NCBI RefSeq assembly: GCF_040958095.1
Contig: NC_091175.1
Span: forward strand, 23,110,679-23,174,678
DNA: 64,000 bases
Direction of reading: 5' to 3'
Source: Procambarus clarkii
Lineage: Eukaryota; Arthropoda; Malacostraca; Decapoda; Cambaridae
This document shows, in pieces, positions 15,255 through 30,200 of the stretch (within the stretch, counting starts at the first letter, position 1; the number at the start of each line of letters is the position of its first letter). A program made the position numbers and the translations under genes. The notes under the pieces are model-generated. The model ran no database searches and was not told where the DNA came from. It saw nothing but the letters and a program-made list of their open reading frames with translations.

Positions 15255-18200
15255 TCGAGTCAAATTCTGGCACTCTGCAAGTATTCGCAGTTTGAAATTA
15301 CAACATGTTATACCGAAAGTATGCCAATTACTGAAAGCGGCGATGGGTCAAATTTTGCCCAAACCTCCCTGCAGTTTTCAAAATATTTCAAACATCCCAA
15401 ATTCGACGCTTGAGCCATATATTGGAGCCAGATTCTGGCTCTCTGCACGTAATCGCAAATTGAAATAACGACTTTTATACCGAAAATATGCTAATTACTG
15501 ACAGCAGCGACGGTTCACATTTTGCCAAATCCCCCCCTGCAGTTTTCAAAATATCCTAAACATCCCAAATTTGATACCTGATCCCTATTTTGGAGCCAAA
15601 TTCTGGCTCTAAGCGCGTATTCGCAGTTTGAAATTACGACTTTTTATACCTAAAACGTGTCAATTACTGAAAGCGGTGATTGGTCACATTTTGCCCAATT
15701 CCCCCTTGCAGTTTTCAAAGTTTCCCAAACATTCCAAACTCAACATCTGAAGCATATTTTGGAGCCAAGTTCTGGCTCTTTGCACGTATTCGCAGTGTGA
15801 AATTACGACTTTTTATAACGAAAATATGCCAATTATTGAAAGCAGCGATAAGTCACATTTTGCCCAAACCCCTCTGCAGTTCTCAAAATATCTAAACCAT
15901 CTCAAATTCGACACCTGAGCAATATTTTGGAGCCAAATTCTGGCTCTCTCCACGTATTTGCAGATGGAAATTACGACTTTTTATACCGAAAATATGCCAA
16001 GTACTGAGAGCGACGATAGGTCACATTTTGCCCAAACCCCCCTGCACTTTTCAAAATTTCGCGTAGATCTAAAATTCGACGCATGTGTCATGTTTTGGAG
16101 CCAAATTCTTAATCTCTGCACGTATACGCAGCTTGACATTACGATAATTTATACCGAAAATATGCAAATTATTGAAACTAGCGATGGGTCACATTTTGCT
16201 CAAACAACCCTGCAGTTTTCAAAATATCTCAAACATCCCAAATTCGACGCCTATGCCATATTTTGGAGCCTAATTCTGGCTCTAAGCTCGTATTTGCAGT
16301 TTGAAATTACGATTTTTTATACCGAAATTATGCCAATTACTAAAAGCGTCGATGTGTCACATTTTGCCCAAACCCCTTTGCAGTTTTCAAAAAATCCCAA
16401 ACATTAAACTCGACACATGAGTCATATTTTGGAGCCAAGTTCTGGCTCACTGCATGTATTCGCAGTGTGAAATTGAAACTTTTTTATAACGAAAATATGC
16501 AAATTACTGAAAGCGGCGATGAGTCACATTTTGCCCAAACCCCTTTGCAGTTTTCAAAAAATCCCAAACATTAAACTCGAACCCTGAGCAATATTTTGGA
16601 GCCAAATTCTGGCTCTCTCCACGTATTCGCAGTTTTAAATTATAACTTTTTATACCGAAAATATGTCAATTACTGAAAGCGGCTATGGGTCACCTTTCGC
16701 CCAAACCCCCTTGTATTTTTCAAAATATCTCAAACATCCCAAATTCGACGCCTGAGCCATATTTTGGAGCCAAATTCTGGCTCTAAGCTCGTATTCGCAG
16801 TGTGAAATTACTACTTTTTATACGGAAAATTTTCGAATTACTGAAAGCGTCGATGGGTCGCATTTTGCCCAAACACCCCTGCAGTTTTCAAAATATCTCA
16901 AACATTCCAAATTCGACGCCTGAGCCATATTTTGGAGACAAGTTCTAGCTCACTGCACGTATTCGCAAATTGAAATTACGACTTTTTATACCGAAAATAT
17001 GCCAGTTATTGAAAGCAGCGATAAGTCACATTTTGCCCAAACTCTCTGCAGTTTTCAAAATATCCAAAACATCTCAAATTCGACGCCTGAGCAATATTTT
17101 GGAGTCAAATTCTAGCTCTCTCCACGTATTCGCAGTTTGAAATTACGAATTTTATACCGAAAATATGACAATTACTGGAAGAAGCGATTGGTCCCATTTT
17201 GCCCAAACCCCTTTGCAGTTTTCAAAATATCCCAAACATCCTTAATTCGAAGCGTGGGCCATATATTTGAGCCAAATTATTGCTCTCTTCACGTATTTTC
17301 AGTGTGATATTACGACTTTTTATACCGAAAATATGTCAATTACGGAAAGCTGCGATGGGTCACAATTTGCTCAAACCCCCCTGCAATTTCCAAAGTAGCC
17401 CAAAAATCCCAAATTGGACGCCTGAGCCATATTTTGGAGTCAAATTCTGGCTCTCTTCACGTATTCACAGTTTGAAATTACGGCCTTTTTTACCGAAAAT
17501 ATGCCAATTATTGAAAGCGGCGATGAGTCACATTCCCTCATTCCCACCCCCCCCCCCCTTGCAATGTTCAAAATATCCCAAACATCCCTAATTTGACGCC
17601 TGAGCCATATGTTGGAGCCAAATTCTGGGTCTCTGCACGTATTCTCAGTTTAAAATTATGACGTTTTATACCGAAAATATGCCAATTACTGAAAGCGGCA
17701 ATGTGTTACATTTTGCGCTAACCCCCTTGCAGTTTTCAAAATATCGGAAACATTCCAAACTCGACACTTGAGCCATATTTTCGAGCAAGGTTCTGATTCA
17801 CTGCACGTATTCGCAGTTTGAAATTACGAATTTTTATACCGAAAATATGCCAATTACTGAAAACGGCGATGGATCACATTTTGCCCAACCCCCCCCCCCC
17901 TGCAGTTTTCAAAATATCCCAAACATCCCAAATTCGGAGCCTGAGCCAATTTAGGAGCCAAATTATAAGTTTTTGCAATTATTCGCAGTTTGAAATTACG
18001 ACTTTTTATACCGAAAATATGTCAAGTACTGTGAGCGACGATAGGTCACATTTTGCTCAAAACCCAAGCACTTTTAAAAATATATCGGGAAGATCCCAAA
18101 TTCGACGCCTGTGTCTTATTTTGGAGCCAAATTCTGGCTCTCTGCACGTATTCGCAGTTTGAAATTACTATAATTTATACCGAAAATCTGCAAATTACTG

Positions 18201-19786
18201 AAACAGGAGATAGGTCACAATTTGCTCAAACCCTCTTGCAGTTTTCAAAATATCCCAAACATCCCGAATTTGACGCCTGAGCCATATATTGGAGCCAAAT
18301 TATGGCTCTCTGCATGTATTCTCAGTGTGAAATTACGACTTTTTATACTGAAAATATACTAATTACTAAAAGCAGCGATGAGTCACATTTTGCCCAAAAC
18401 CCACCTGCAGTTTTCAAATTATCCGAAACAACCCAAATTTGACGCCTGAGCCATTTATTGGAGCAAAATTCTGGCACTCTGCACGTATTCGCAGTTTAAA
18501 ATTACGACTTTTTATACCGAAAATATGCTAATTACTGACTGCAGCGATAAGTCACATTTTGCCTAATCCACCCTGCAGTTTTTAAAATATCCCAAACATC
18601 CCAAATTTGAAACATGAACCATATTTTGGAGCTAAATTCTGGCTCTAAGCTCGTATTCGCAGTTTGAAATTACGACTTTTTTTTACCGAAAATATGCCAA
18701 TTATGGAAAGCGGCGATGGGTCACATTTTGCCCAATCCCCCTTGCAGTTTTGAAAATATCCAAAACATCCCAAATTCGACGCATGAGTCATATTTTGGAG
18801 CCAAGTTCTGTCTCTCTGCACGTATTCGCAGTTGGAAACTACGACTTTTTATAACAACAATATGCCAATTACTGAGAGCGGCGATGGGTCACAATTTGCC
18901 CAAACCCCCTGCAGTTTTAAAATATCTCAAACATCGCAAATTCCACGCTTGAGCCATATTTTGGAGCCAAATTCTGGATCTCTGCACGTATTCACAGTAT
19001 GAAATTACGATTTTTATATCGAAAATATGCCAATTACTTAAAGCGTCGATGGGACTCATTTTGCCCAGACCTCTCTGCAGTTTTCAAAATATCCCAAACA
19101 TTCCAAATTCGACGCCTGAGACATATTTTGGACCCAAATTCTGGCTCTCTGCACATATTCGCAGTTTGAAATTACGACTTTTTATATCGAAAATATTTCA
19201 ATTACTGAAAGAAGCGATGAGCCCCTTTTGCCCAAAACCGCTTTGCAGTTTTCAAAATATCTCAAACATCCCAAATTCGACGCCTGAGCCATATTTTGGA
19301 GCCTAATTCTGGCTCTAAGCTCGTATTTGCAGTTTGAAATTACGATTTTTTGTACCGAAATTATGCCAATTACTAAAAGCATCGATGTGTCACATTTTGC
19401 CCAAACCCCTTTGCAGTTTTCAAAAAATCCCAAACATTAAACTCGACACATGAGTCATATTTTGGAGCCAAGTTCTGGCTCACTGCATGTATTCGCAGTG
19501 TGAAATTGAAACTTTTTATAACGAAAATATGCAAATTACTGAAAGCGGCGATGAGTCACATTTTGCCCAAACCCCTTTGCAGTTCTCAAAAAATCCCAAA
19601 CATTAAACTCGAACCCTGAGCAATATTTTGGAGCCAAATTCTGGCTCTCTCCACGTATTCGCAGTTTTAAATTATAACTTTTATACCGAAAATATGTCAA
19701 TTACTGAAAGCGGCTATGGGTCACCTTTCGCCCAAACCCCCTTGTATTTTTCAAAATATCTCAAACATCCCAAATTCGACGCTTGA
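11720..19786 (+). repeat. Long-range copy of the first ~7.8 kb of the array
   Basis: Positions of about 135-5,960 recur at an offset of about 11,606, and about 6,000-7,837 recur at 11,949. The change in offset is caused by two extra monomers (~343 bp) at about 17,585-17,930 that are absent from the first copy. The correspondence breaks near 7,837 / 19,786, where the earlier copy reads CTTGAACCATATATTGG and the later one CTTGAGTCATATTTTGG. Differences within the block are few, so the duplication is recent compared with the divergence between monomers. Confidence 0.85.
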
Positions 19787-21043
19787 GTCATATTTTGGAG
19801 TCAAATTCTAACTCTCTGCACGTATTCGCAGTTTGAAATTACGGCTTTTTATACCAAAAATATGCCAAATACTTAAAGCCGAGATGGGTCAAATTTTGCC
19901 CAAAACCCCCCTACAATTTTCAAAATATCCCAAATATCCCAAATTCAACGCCTGAACCATATTTTTGAGCCAAATTCTGGCACTCTGCACGTATTCGCAG
20001 TTTGAAATTACGACTTTTTATACCGAAAATATGCAAATTACTTAAAGCGTCGATGGGACTCATTTTGCCCAGACCTCTCTGCAGTTTTCAAAATATCCCA
20101 AACATTCCAAATTCGACGCCTGAGACATATTTTGGACCCAAATTCTGGCTCTCTGCACATATTCGCAGTTTGAAATTACGACTTTTTATATCGAAAATAT
20201 ACCAATTACTGAAAGAAGCGATGAGCCCCTTTTGCCCAAAACCGCTTTGCAGTTTTCAAAATATCTCAAACATCCCAAATTCGACGCCTGAGCCATATTT
20301 TGGAGCCTAATTCTGGCTCTAAGCTCGTATTTGCAGTTTGAAATTACGATTTTTTGTACCGAAATTATGCCAATTACTAAAAGCATCGATGTGTCACATT
20401 TTGCCCAAACCCCTTTGCAGTTTTCAAAAAATCCCAAACATTAAACTCGACACATGAGTCATATTTTGGAGCCAAGTTCTGGCTCACTGCATGTATTCGC
20501 AGTGTGAAATTGAAACTTTTTATAACGAAAATATGCAAATTACTGAAAGCGGCGATGAGTCACATTTTGCCCAAACCCCTTTGCAGTTCTCAAAAAATCC
20601 CAAACATTAAACTCGAACCCTGAGCAATATTTTGGAGCCAAATTCTGGCTCTCTCCACGTATTCGCAGTTTTAAATTATAACTTTTATACCGAAAATATG
20701 TCAATTACTGAAAGCGGCTATGGGTCACCTTTCGCCCAAACCCCCTTGTATTTTTCAAAATATCTCAAACATCCCAAATTCGACGCTTGAGTCATATTTT
20801 GGAGTCAAATTCTAACTCTCTGCACGTATTCGCAGTTTGTAATTACGGCTTTTTATACCAAAAATATGCCAAATACTTAAAGCCGAGATGGGTCAAATTT
20901 TGCCCAAAACCCCCCTACAATTTTCAAAATATCCCAAATATCCCAAATTCAACGCCTGAACCATATTTTTGAGCCAAATTCTGGCTCTCTGCACGTATTC
21001 GCAGTTTGAAATTACGACTTTTTATACCGAAAATATGCAAATT
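19036..21043 (+). repeat. Tandem duplication of ~1,004 bp (6 monomers)
   Basis: The block at 19,036-20,039 is repeated at 20,040-21,043. The distinctive monomer with TTAAAGCGTCGATGGGACTC occurs at about 19,038 and 20,042, and the block at 19,182-19,433 recurs at 20,186-20,437. Only a few substitutions separate the copies. Confidence 0.88.
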
Positions 21044-23029
21044 ACTGAAAGCAGCCATGGGTCACATTTTGCACAACCCCCCCCCCCCCTGCAGTTTTCA
21101 AAATATCCCAAACATCCCAAATTCGACACCTGAACAATATTTTGGAGCCAAATTCAGGCTCTCTGTACGTAATCGCAGTTTATAATTACGACTTTTTTAT
21201 GCCGAAAATATGCCAATTACTGAAAGCTACGATGGGTCACATTTTGCCGAAATCCCCCTGCAGTTTTGAAATAATCCCAAATATTCCAAATTAAACGCCT
21301 GAGTCATATTTTGGAGACAAAATTTTGGCTCTCTGCACGTATTCGCAGTATGAAATTACGACTTTTTATACCGAAAATATGCCAATTACTGAAAGCAACG
21401 ATGGGTCTCATTTTGCCCAAACCCGCCTGCAGTTTTCAAAATATCCTAAACATTCCAAATTAGATGCCTGAGCCATATTTTGGAGACAAGTTCTAGCTCA
21501 CTGCACGTATTCGCAGTGTGAAATTACGACTTTTTATACCGAGAATATGCCAATTATTGAAAGCAGCGATAAGTCACATTTTGCCCAAACCCCCTTGCAG
21601 TTTTCAAAATATCCAAATCACCCCAAATTCGACGCCTAAGCCATATTTTCGAGTCAAATTCTGGCACTCTGCAAGTATTCGCAGTTTGAAATTACAACTT
21701 GTTATACCGAAAGTATGCCAATTACTGAGAGCGGCGATGGGTCACATTTTGCCCAAACCCCCTTGCAGTTTTCAAAATATCCCAAACATTCCAAACTCGA
21801 CCCAAGAGCCATATTTTGGAGCCAAGTTCTGGCTCACTTCACGTATTCGCAGTTTTAAATTATGACATTTTATACCGAAAATATGCCAATTACTGAAAGA
21901 AGCGATGAGTCCCATTTTGCCCAAACCTTTTTGCAGTTTTCAAAATATCCCAAACATCCCAAATTCGACGCCTGAGCCGTATTTTGGAGCCAAATTCTGG
22001 CTCTAAGCTCGTATTCGCAGTTTGAAATTACGAATTTTTATACCGAAATTATGCCAATTACTGAAAGCGTGGATGGGTCACATTTTGCCCAAACCCATTT
22101 GCAGTTTTGAAAATATCCCAACCATCTTAAATCGACGCCTGAGCCATATTTTGGAGCCAAGTTCTGGCTCACTGCATGTATTCGCAGTGTGAAATTGAAA
22201 CTTTTTATAACGAAAATATGCAAATTACTGAAAGCGGCGATGAGTCAAATTTTGCACAAACCCCCCTGCAGTTTTGAAAATATCCCAAACATCCCAAATT
22301 TGACGCCTGAGCCATATTTTGGAGCCAAATTATGGCTCTCTGCACATAATCACAGTGTGAAATTAGGACTTTTTTATACCGAAAATATGTCAATTACTGA
22401 AAGCGGCAATTGGTCAAATTTTGACCAAACCCCCCTGCAGTTTTCAGAATATCCCAACCATCTTAAATCGACGCCTGAGCAATATTTTGGAGCCAAATTC
22501 TGGCTCTCACCAAGTATTCGCGGTTTTAAATTACTACTTTTTATACCGAAAATATGTCAATTACTGAAAGCTGCGATGGGTCACATCTTCCTAAAAAAAC
22601 CTGCAGTTTTCAAATTATCCAAACATTCCAAACTCGACACCTGAGCCATATTTTGGAGCCAAGTTCCAGCTCACTGCACGTATTCTCAGTTTGAAATTAC
22701 GACATTTTATTCCGAAAATATGCCAATTACTGAAAGCGGCGATGGGTCACATTTTGCCCAAACTCCCCCTGCAGTTTTCAAAATATTCTAAACATCCCAA
22801 ATTCAACGCCTGAGCCATATTTTGGAGCCAAATTCTGGCTCTCTACCCCGAATTCGCAGTTTATAATTACGAATTTTTATGCCGAAAATATGCAAATTAC
22901 TGAAAGCGGCGATGGATCACATTTTGCCGGAACCTCCCTGTAGTTTTCAAAATATCCCAAACTTCCCAAATTTGACCCCAGAGCCATATTTTGGATCCAA
23001 ATTGTGGCTCTCTGCACGTATTCGCAGTT

Positions 23030-26000
23030 TAAAATTACGACTTTTTATACCGAAAATATGCCAATTACTGAAAGCGGCGATGGGTCACATTTTGCCCCCC
23101 CCCCTGCAATTTTAACAATATCCCAAACATCCCAAATTTGACGCCTAAGCCATATAAAGGAGCCAAATTCTGGCTCTCTGCACGTAACCGCAGTTTGAAA
23201 TTACGACTTTTTATACCGAAAATATGCTAATTACTGACAACAGCGATGGGTCACATTTTGCCCAATCGCCTCTGCAGTTTTCAAAATAACCTAAACATCC
23301 TAAATTTGAAACCTGAGCCATATTTTGGAGCCAAATTCTGGCTCTAAGTTCATATTCGCAGTTTGAAATAACAACTTTTTATACCGAAAATATACCAATT
23401 ACTGAAATTAGCGATGGGTCACATTTTGCACAAACCCCCCCTGCAGTTTTCAAAATATCCCAAACATTCCAAATTCGAAGCCTGGGTCATATTTTGGAGC
23501 TAAACTCTAACTCTTTGCACGTATACGCAGTGTGGAATTACGATTTTTTATTCCGATAATATGCCAATTACTGAAAGCGGGAAAGGGTCACATTTTGCCC
23601 AAACCCCCTTGTATTTTTCAAAATATCTCAAACATCCCAAATTCGACGCTTGAGTCAAATTTTGGAGTCAAATTCTAACTCTCAGCATGTATTCGCAGTT
23701 TGAAATTCCGGCTTTGTATACCAAAAATATGCCAATTACTTAAAGCGGCGATGGGTCAAATTTTGCCCAACCCTCCTATGCAGTTTTCAAAAGTCCCAAA
23801 TATCCCAAATTCGACGCCTGAGCCAATCTTTTTAGCCAAATTCTGGCTCTCTGCACGTATTCGCAGTTTGAAATTACAACATGTTATACCGAAAGTATCC
23901 CAATTACTGAAAGCGGCGATGGGTCAAATTTTGCCCAAACCCCTCTGCAATTTTCAAAATATCCAAAACATCTCAAATTCGACGCCTGAGCAATATTTTG
24001 AAACCAAATTCTAAGTCTTTGCACGTATTCGCAGTTTGAAATAACGACGTTTTATACCGAAAATATGCCAATTACTGAAAGCAGCGAAGGGTCACACTTT
24101 GCCCAAACCCCCTTGCAGTTTTCAAAATATCCCAATCATCCCAAATTCGACGCCTGAGCCATATTTTCGAGTCAAATTCTGGCACTCTGCAAGTATTCGC
24201 AGTTTGAAATTACAACATGTTATACCGAAAGTATCCCAATTACTGAAAGCGGCGATGGGTCAAATTTTGCCCAAACCTCCCTGCAGTTTTCAAAATATTT
24301 CAAACATCCCAAATTCGACGCTTGAGCCATATATTGGAGCCAGATTCTGGCTCTCTGCACGTAATCGCAAATTGAAATTACGACTTTTATACCGAAAATA
24401 TGCTAATTACTGACAGCAGCGACGGTTCACATTTTGCCAAATCCCCCCCTGCAGTTTTCAAAATATCCTAAACATCCCAAATTTGATACCTGATCCCTAT
24501 TTTGGAGCCAAATTTTGGCTCTAAGCTCGTATTCGCAGTTTGAAATTACGACTTTTTATACCGAAAATATGCCAATTACTGAAAGCGGCGATGGGTCACA
24601 TTTTGCCCCCCCCCCTGCAATTTTAACAATATCCCAAACATCCCAAATTTGACGCCTAAGCCATATAAAGGAGCCAAATTCTGGCTCTCTGCACGTAACC
24701 GCAGTTTGAAATTACGACTTTTTATACCGAAAATATGCTAATTACTGACAACAGCGATGGGTCACATTTTGCCCAATCGCCTCTGCAGTTTTCAAAATAA
24801 CCTAAACATCCTAAATTTGAAACCTGAGCCATATTTTGGAGCCAAATTCTGGCTCTAAGTTCATATTCGCAGTTTGAAATAACAACTTTTTATACCGAAA
24901 ATATACCAATTACTGAAATTAGCGATGGGTCACATTTTGCACAAACCCCCCCTGCAGTTTTCAAAATATCCCAAACATTCCAAATTCGAAGCCTGGGTCA
25001 TATTTTGGAGCTAAACTCTAACTCTTTGCACGTATACGCAGTGTGGAATTACGATTTTTTATTCCGATAATATGCCAATTACTGAAAGCGGGAAAGGGTC
25101 ACATTTTGCCCAAACCCCCTTGTATTTTTCAAAATATCTCAAACATCCCAAATTCGACGCTTGAGTCAAATTTTGGAGTCAAATTCTAACTCTCAGCATG
25201 TATTCGCAGTTTGAAATTCCGGCTTTGTATACCAAAAATATGCCAATTACTTAAAGCGGCGATGGGTCAAATTTTGCCCAACCCTCCTATGCAGTTTTCA
25301 AAAGTCCCAAATATCCCAAATTCGACGCCTGAGCCAATCTTTTTAGCCAAATTCTGGCTCTCTGCACGTATTCGCAGTTTGAAATTACAACATGTTATAC
25401 CGAAAGTATCCCAATTACTGAAAGCGGCGATGGGTCAAATTTTGCCCAAACCCCTCTGCAATTTTCAAAATATCCAAAACATCTCAAATTCGACGCCTGA
25501 GCAATATTTTGAAACCAAATTCTAAGTCTTTGCACGTATTCGCAGTTTGAAATAACGACGTTTTATACCGAAAATATGCCAATTACTGAAAGCAGCGAAG
25601 GGTCACACTTTGCCCAAACCCCCTTGCAGTTTTCAAAATATCCCAATCATCCCAAATTCGACGCCTGAGCCATATTTTCGAGTCAAATTCTGGCACTCTG
25701 CAAGTATTCGCAGTTTGAAATTACAACATGTTATACCGAAAGTATCCCAATTACTGAAAGCGGCGATGGGTCAAATTTTGCCCAAACCTCCCTGCAGTTT
25801 TCAAAATATTTCAAACATCCCAAATTCGACGCTTGAGCCATATATTGGAGCCAGATTCTGGCTCTCTGCACGTAATCGCAAATTGAAATTACGACTTTTA
25901 TACCGAAAATATGCTAATTACTGACAGCAGCGACGGTTCACATTTTGCCAAATCCCCCCCTGCAGTTTTCAAAATATCCTAAACATCCCAAATTTGATAC

Positions 26001-26050
26001 CTGATCCCTATTTTGGAGCCAAATTTTGGCTCTAAGCTCGTATTCGCAGT
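23030..26050 (+). repeat. Tandem duplication of ~1,511 bp (9 monomers)
   Basis: The block at about 23,030-24,540 is repeated at about 24,541-26,050; for example 23,700-24,014 recurs at 25,211-25,525 and 24,099-24,413 at 25,610-25,924. The copies look identical by eye over long stretches, including private variants such as CAACATGTTATACCGAAAG. This makes it the youngest looking duplication in the array, or else an assembly artefact. Confidence 0.88.
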
Positions 26051-27219
26051 TTGAAATTACGACTTTTTATACCTAAAACGTGTCAATTACTGAAAGCGGT
26101 GATTGGTCACATTTTGCCCAATTCCCCCTTGCAGTTTTCAAAGTTTCCCAAACATTCCAAACTCAACATCTGAAGCATATTTTGGAGCCAAGTTCTGGCT
26201 CTTTGCAAGTATTCGCAGTGTGAAATTACGACTTTTTATAACGAAAATATGCCAATTATTGAAAGCAGCGATAAGTCATATTTTACCCAAACCCCTCTGC
26301 AGTTCTCAAAATATCTAAACCATCTCAAATTCGACACCTGAGCAATATTTTGGAGCCAAATTCTGGCTCTCTCCACGTATTTGCAGATGGAAATTACGAC
26401 TTTTTATACCGAAAATATGCCAAGTACTGAGAGCGACGATAGGTCACATTTTGCCCAAACCCCCCTGCACTTTTCAAAGTTTCGCGTAGATCTAAAATTC
26501 GACGCATGTGTCATGTTTTGGAGCCAAATTCTTAATCTCTGCACGTATACGCAGCTTGACATTACGATAATTTAAACCGAAAATATGCAAATTATTGAAA
26601 CTAGCGATGGGTCACATTTTGCTCAAACAACCCTGCAGTTTTCAAAATATCTCAAACATCCCAAATTCGACGCCTATGCCATATTTTTGAGCCTAATTCT
26701 GGCTCTAAGCTCGTATTTGCAGTTTGAAATTACGATTTTTTATACCGAAATTATGCCAATTACTAAAAGCGTCGATGTGTCACATTTTGCCCAAACCCCT
26801 TTGCAGTTTTCAAAAAATCCCAAACATTAAACTCGACACATGAGTCATATTTTGGAGCCAAGTTCTGGCTCACTGCATGTATTCGCAGTGTGAAATTGAA
26901 ACTTTTTATAACGAAAATATGCAAATTACTGAAAGCGGCGATGAGTCACATTTTGCCCAAACCCCTTTGCAGTTTTCAAAAAATCCCAAACATTAAACTC
27001 GAACCCTGAGCAATATTTTGGAGCCAAATTCTGGCTCTCTCCACGTATTCGCAGTTTTAAATTATAACTTTTTATACCGAAAATATGTCAATTACTGAAA
27101 GCGGCTATGGGTCACCTTTCGCCCAAACCCCCTTGTATTTTTCAAAATATCTCAAACATCCCAAATTCGACGCCTGAGCCATATTTTGGAGCCAAATTCT
27201 GGCTCTAAGCTCGTATTCG

Positions 27220-30200
27220 CAGTGTGAAATTACTATTTTTTATACGGAAAATTTTCGAATTACTGAAAGCGTCGATGGGTCGCATTTTGCCCAAACACCC
27301 CTGCAGTTTTCAAAATATCTCAAACATTCCAAATTCGACGCCTGAGCCATATTTTGGAGACAAGTTCTAGCTCACTGCACGTATTCGCAAATTGAAATTA
27401 CGACTTTTTATACCGAAAATATGCCAATTATTGAAAGCAGCGATAAGTCACATTTTGCCCAAACTCTCTGCAGTTTTCAAAATATCCAAAACATCTCAAA
27501 TTCGACGCCTGAGCAATATTTTGGAGTCAAATTCTAGCTCTCTCCACGTATTCGCAGTTTGAAATTACGAATTTTATACCGAAAATATGACAATTACTGG
27601 AAGAAGCGATTGGTCCCATTTTGCCCAAACCCCTTTGCAGTTTTCAAAATATCCCAAACATCCTTAATTCGAAGCGTGGGCCATATATTTGAGCCAAATT
27701 ATTGCTCTCTTCACGTATTTTCAGTGTGATATTACGACTTTTTATACCGAAAATATGTCAATTACGGAAAGCTGCGATGGGTCACAATTTGCTCAAACCC
27801 CCCTGCAATTTCCAAAGTAGCCCAAAAATCCCAAATTGGACGCCTGAGCCATATTTTGGAGTCAAATTCTGGCTCTCTTCACGTATTCACAGTTTGAAAT
27901 TACGGCCTTTTTTACCGAAAATATGCCAATTATTGAAAGCGGCGATGAGTCACATTCCCTCATTCCCCCCCCCCCCTCCCTTGCAATGTTCAAAATATCC
28001 CAAACATCCCTAATTTGACGCCTGAGCCATATGTTGGAGCCAAATTCTGGCTCTCTGCACGTATTCTCAGTTTAAAATTATGACGTTTTATACCGAAAAT
28101 ATGCCAATTACTGAAAGCGGCAATGTGTTACATTTTGCGCTAACCCCCTTGCAGTTTTCAAAATATCCGAATCACCCCAAATTCGATGCCTAAGCCATAT
28201 TTTCGAGTCAAATTCTGGCACTCTGCAAGTATTCGCAGTTTGAAATTACAACTTGTTATACCGAAAGTATGCCAATTACTGAGAGCGGCGATGGGTCTCA
28301 TTTTGTCCAAACCCGCCTGCAGTTTTCAAAATATCCTAAACATTCCAAATTAGATGCCTGAGCCATATTTTGGAGCCAAGTTCTGGCTCACTTCACGTAT
28401 TCGCAGTTTTAAATTATGACATTTTATACTGAAAATATGCCAATTACTGAAAGAAGCGATGAGTCCCATTTTGCCCAAACCTTTTTGCAGTTTTCAAAAT
28501 ATCCCAAACATCCCAAATTCGACGCCTGAGCCGTATTTTGGAGCCAAATTCTGGCTCTAAGCTCGTATTCGCAGTTTGAAATTACGAATTTTTATACCGA
28601 AATTATGCCAATTACTGAAAGCGTGGATGGGTCACATTTTGCCCAAACCCATTTGCAGTTTTGAAAATATCCCAACCATCTTAAATCGACGCCTGAGCCA
28701 TATTTTGGAGCCAAGTTCTGGCTCACTGCATGTATTCGCAGTGTGAAATTGAAACTTTTTATAACGAAAATATGCAAATTACTGAAAGCGGCGATGAGTC
28801 AAATTTTGCACAAACCCCCCTGCAGTTTTGAAAATATCCCAAACATCCCAAATTTGACGCCTGAGCCATATTTTGGAGCCAAATTATGGCTCTCTGCACA
28901 TAATCACAGTGTGAAATTAGGACTTTTTTATACAGAAAATATGTCAATTACTGAAAGCGGCAATTGGTCAAATTTTGACCAAACCCCCCTGCAGTTTTCA
29001 GAATATCCCAACCATCTTAAATCGACGCCTGAGCAATATTTTGGAGCCAAATTCTGGCTCTCACCAAGTATTCGCGGTTTTAAATTACTACTTTTTATAC
29101 CGAAAATATGTCAATTACTGAAAGCTGCGATGGGTCATATCTTCCTAAAAAAACCTGCAATTTTCAAATTATCCAAACATTCCAAACTCGACACCTGAGC
29201 CATATTTTGGAGCCAAGTTCCAGCTCACTGCACGTATTCTCAGTTTGAAATTACGACATTTTATTCCGAAAATATGCCAATTACTGAAAGCGGCGATGGG
29301 TCACATTTTGCCCAAACTCCCCCTGCAGTTTTCAAAATATTCTAAACATCCCAAATTCAACGCCTGAGCCATATTTTGGAGCCAAATTCTGGCTCTCTAC
29401 CCCGAATTCGCAGTTTATAATTACGAATTTTTATGCCGAAAATATGCAAATTACTGAAAGCGGCGATGGATCACATTTTGCCGGAACCTCCCTGCAGTTT
29501 TCAAAATATCCCAAACTTCCCAAATTTGACCCCAGAGCCATATTTTGGATCCAAATTGTGGCTCTCTGCACGTATTCGCAGTTTAAAATTACGACTTTTT
29601 ATACCGAAAATATGCCAATTACTGAAAGCGGCGATGGGTCACATTTCCCCCCCCCCCCCCCTGCAATTTTAACAATATCCCAAACATCCCAAATTTGACG
29701 CCTAAGCCATATAAAGGAGCCAAATTCTGGCTCTCTGCACGTAACCGCAGTTTGAAATTACGACTTTTTATACCGAAAATATGCTAATTACTGACAACAG
29801 CGATGGGTCACATTTTGCCCAATCACCTCTGCAGTTTTCAAAATAACCTAAACATCCTAAATTTGAAACCTGAGCCATATTTTGGAGCCAAATTCTGGCT
29901 CTAAGCTCGTATTCGCAGTGTGAAATTACTATTTTTTATACGGAAAATTTTCGAATTACTGAAAGCGTCGATGGGTCGCATTTTGCCCAAACACCCCTGC
30001 AGTTTTCAAAATATCTCAAACATTCCAAATTCGACGCCTGAGCCATATTTTGGAGACAAGTTCTAGCTCACTGCACGTATTCGCAAATTGAAATTACGAC
30101 TTTTTATACCGAAAATATGCCAATTATTGAAAGCAGCGATAAGTCACATTTTGCCCAAACTCTCTGCAGTTTTCAAAATATCCAAAACATCTCAAATTCG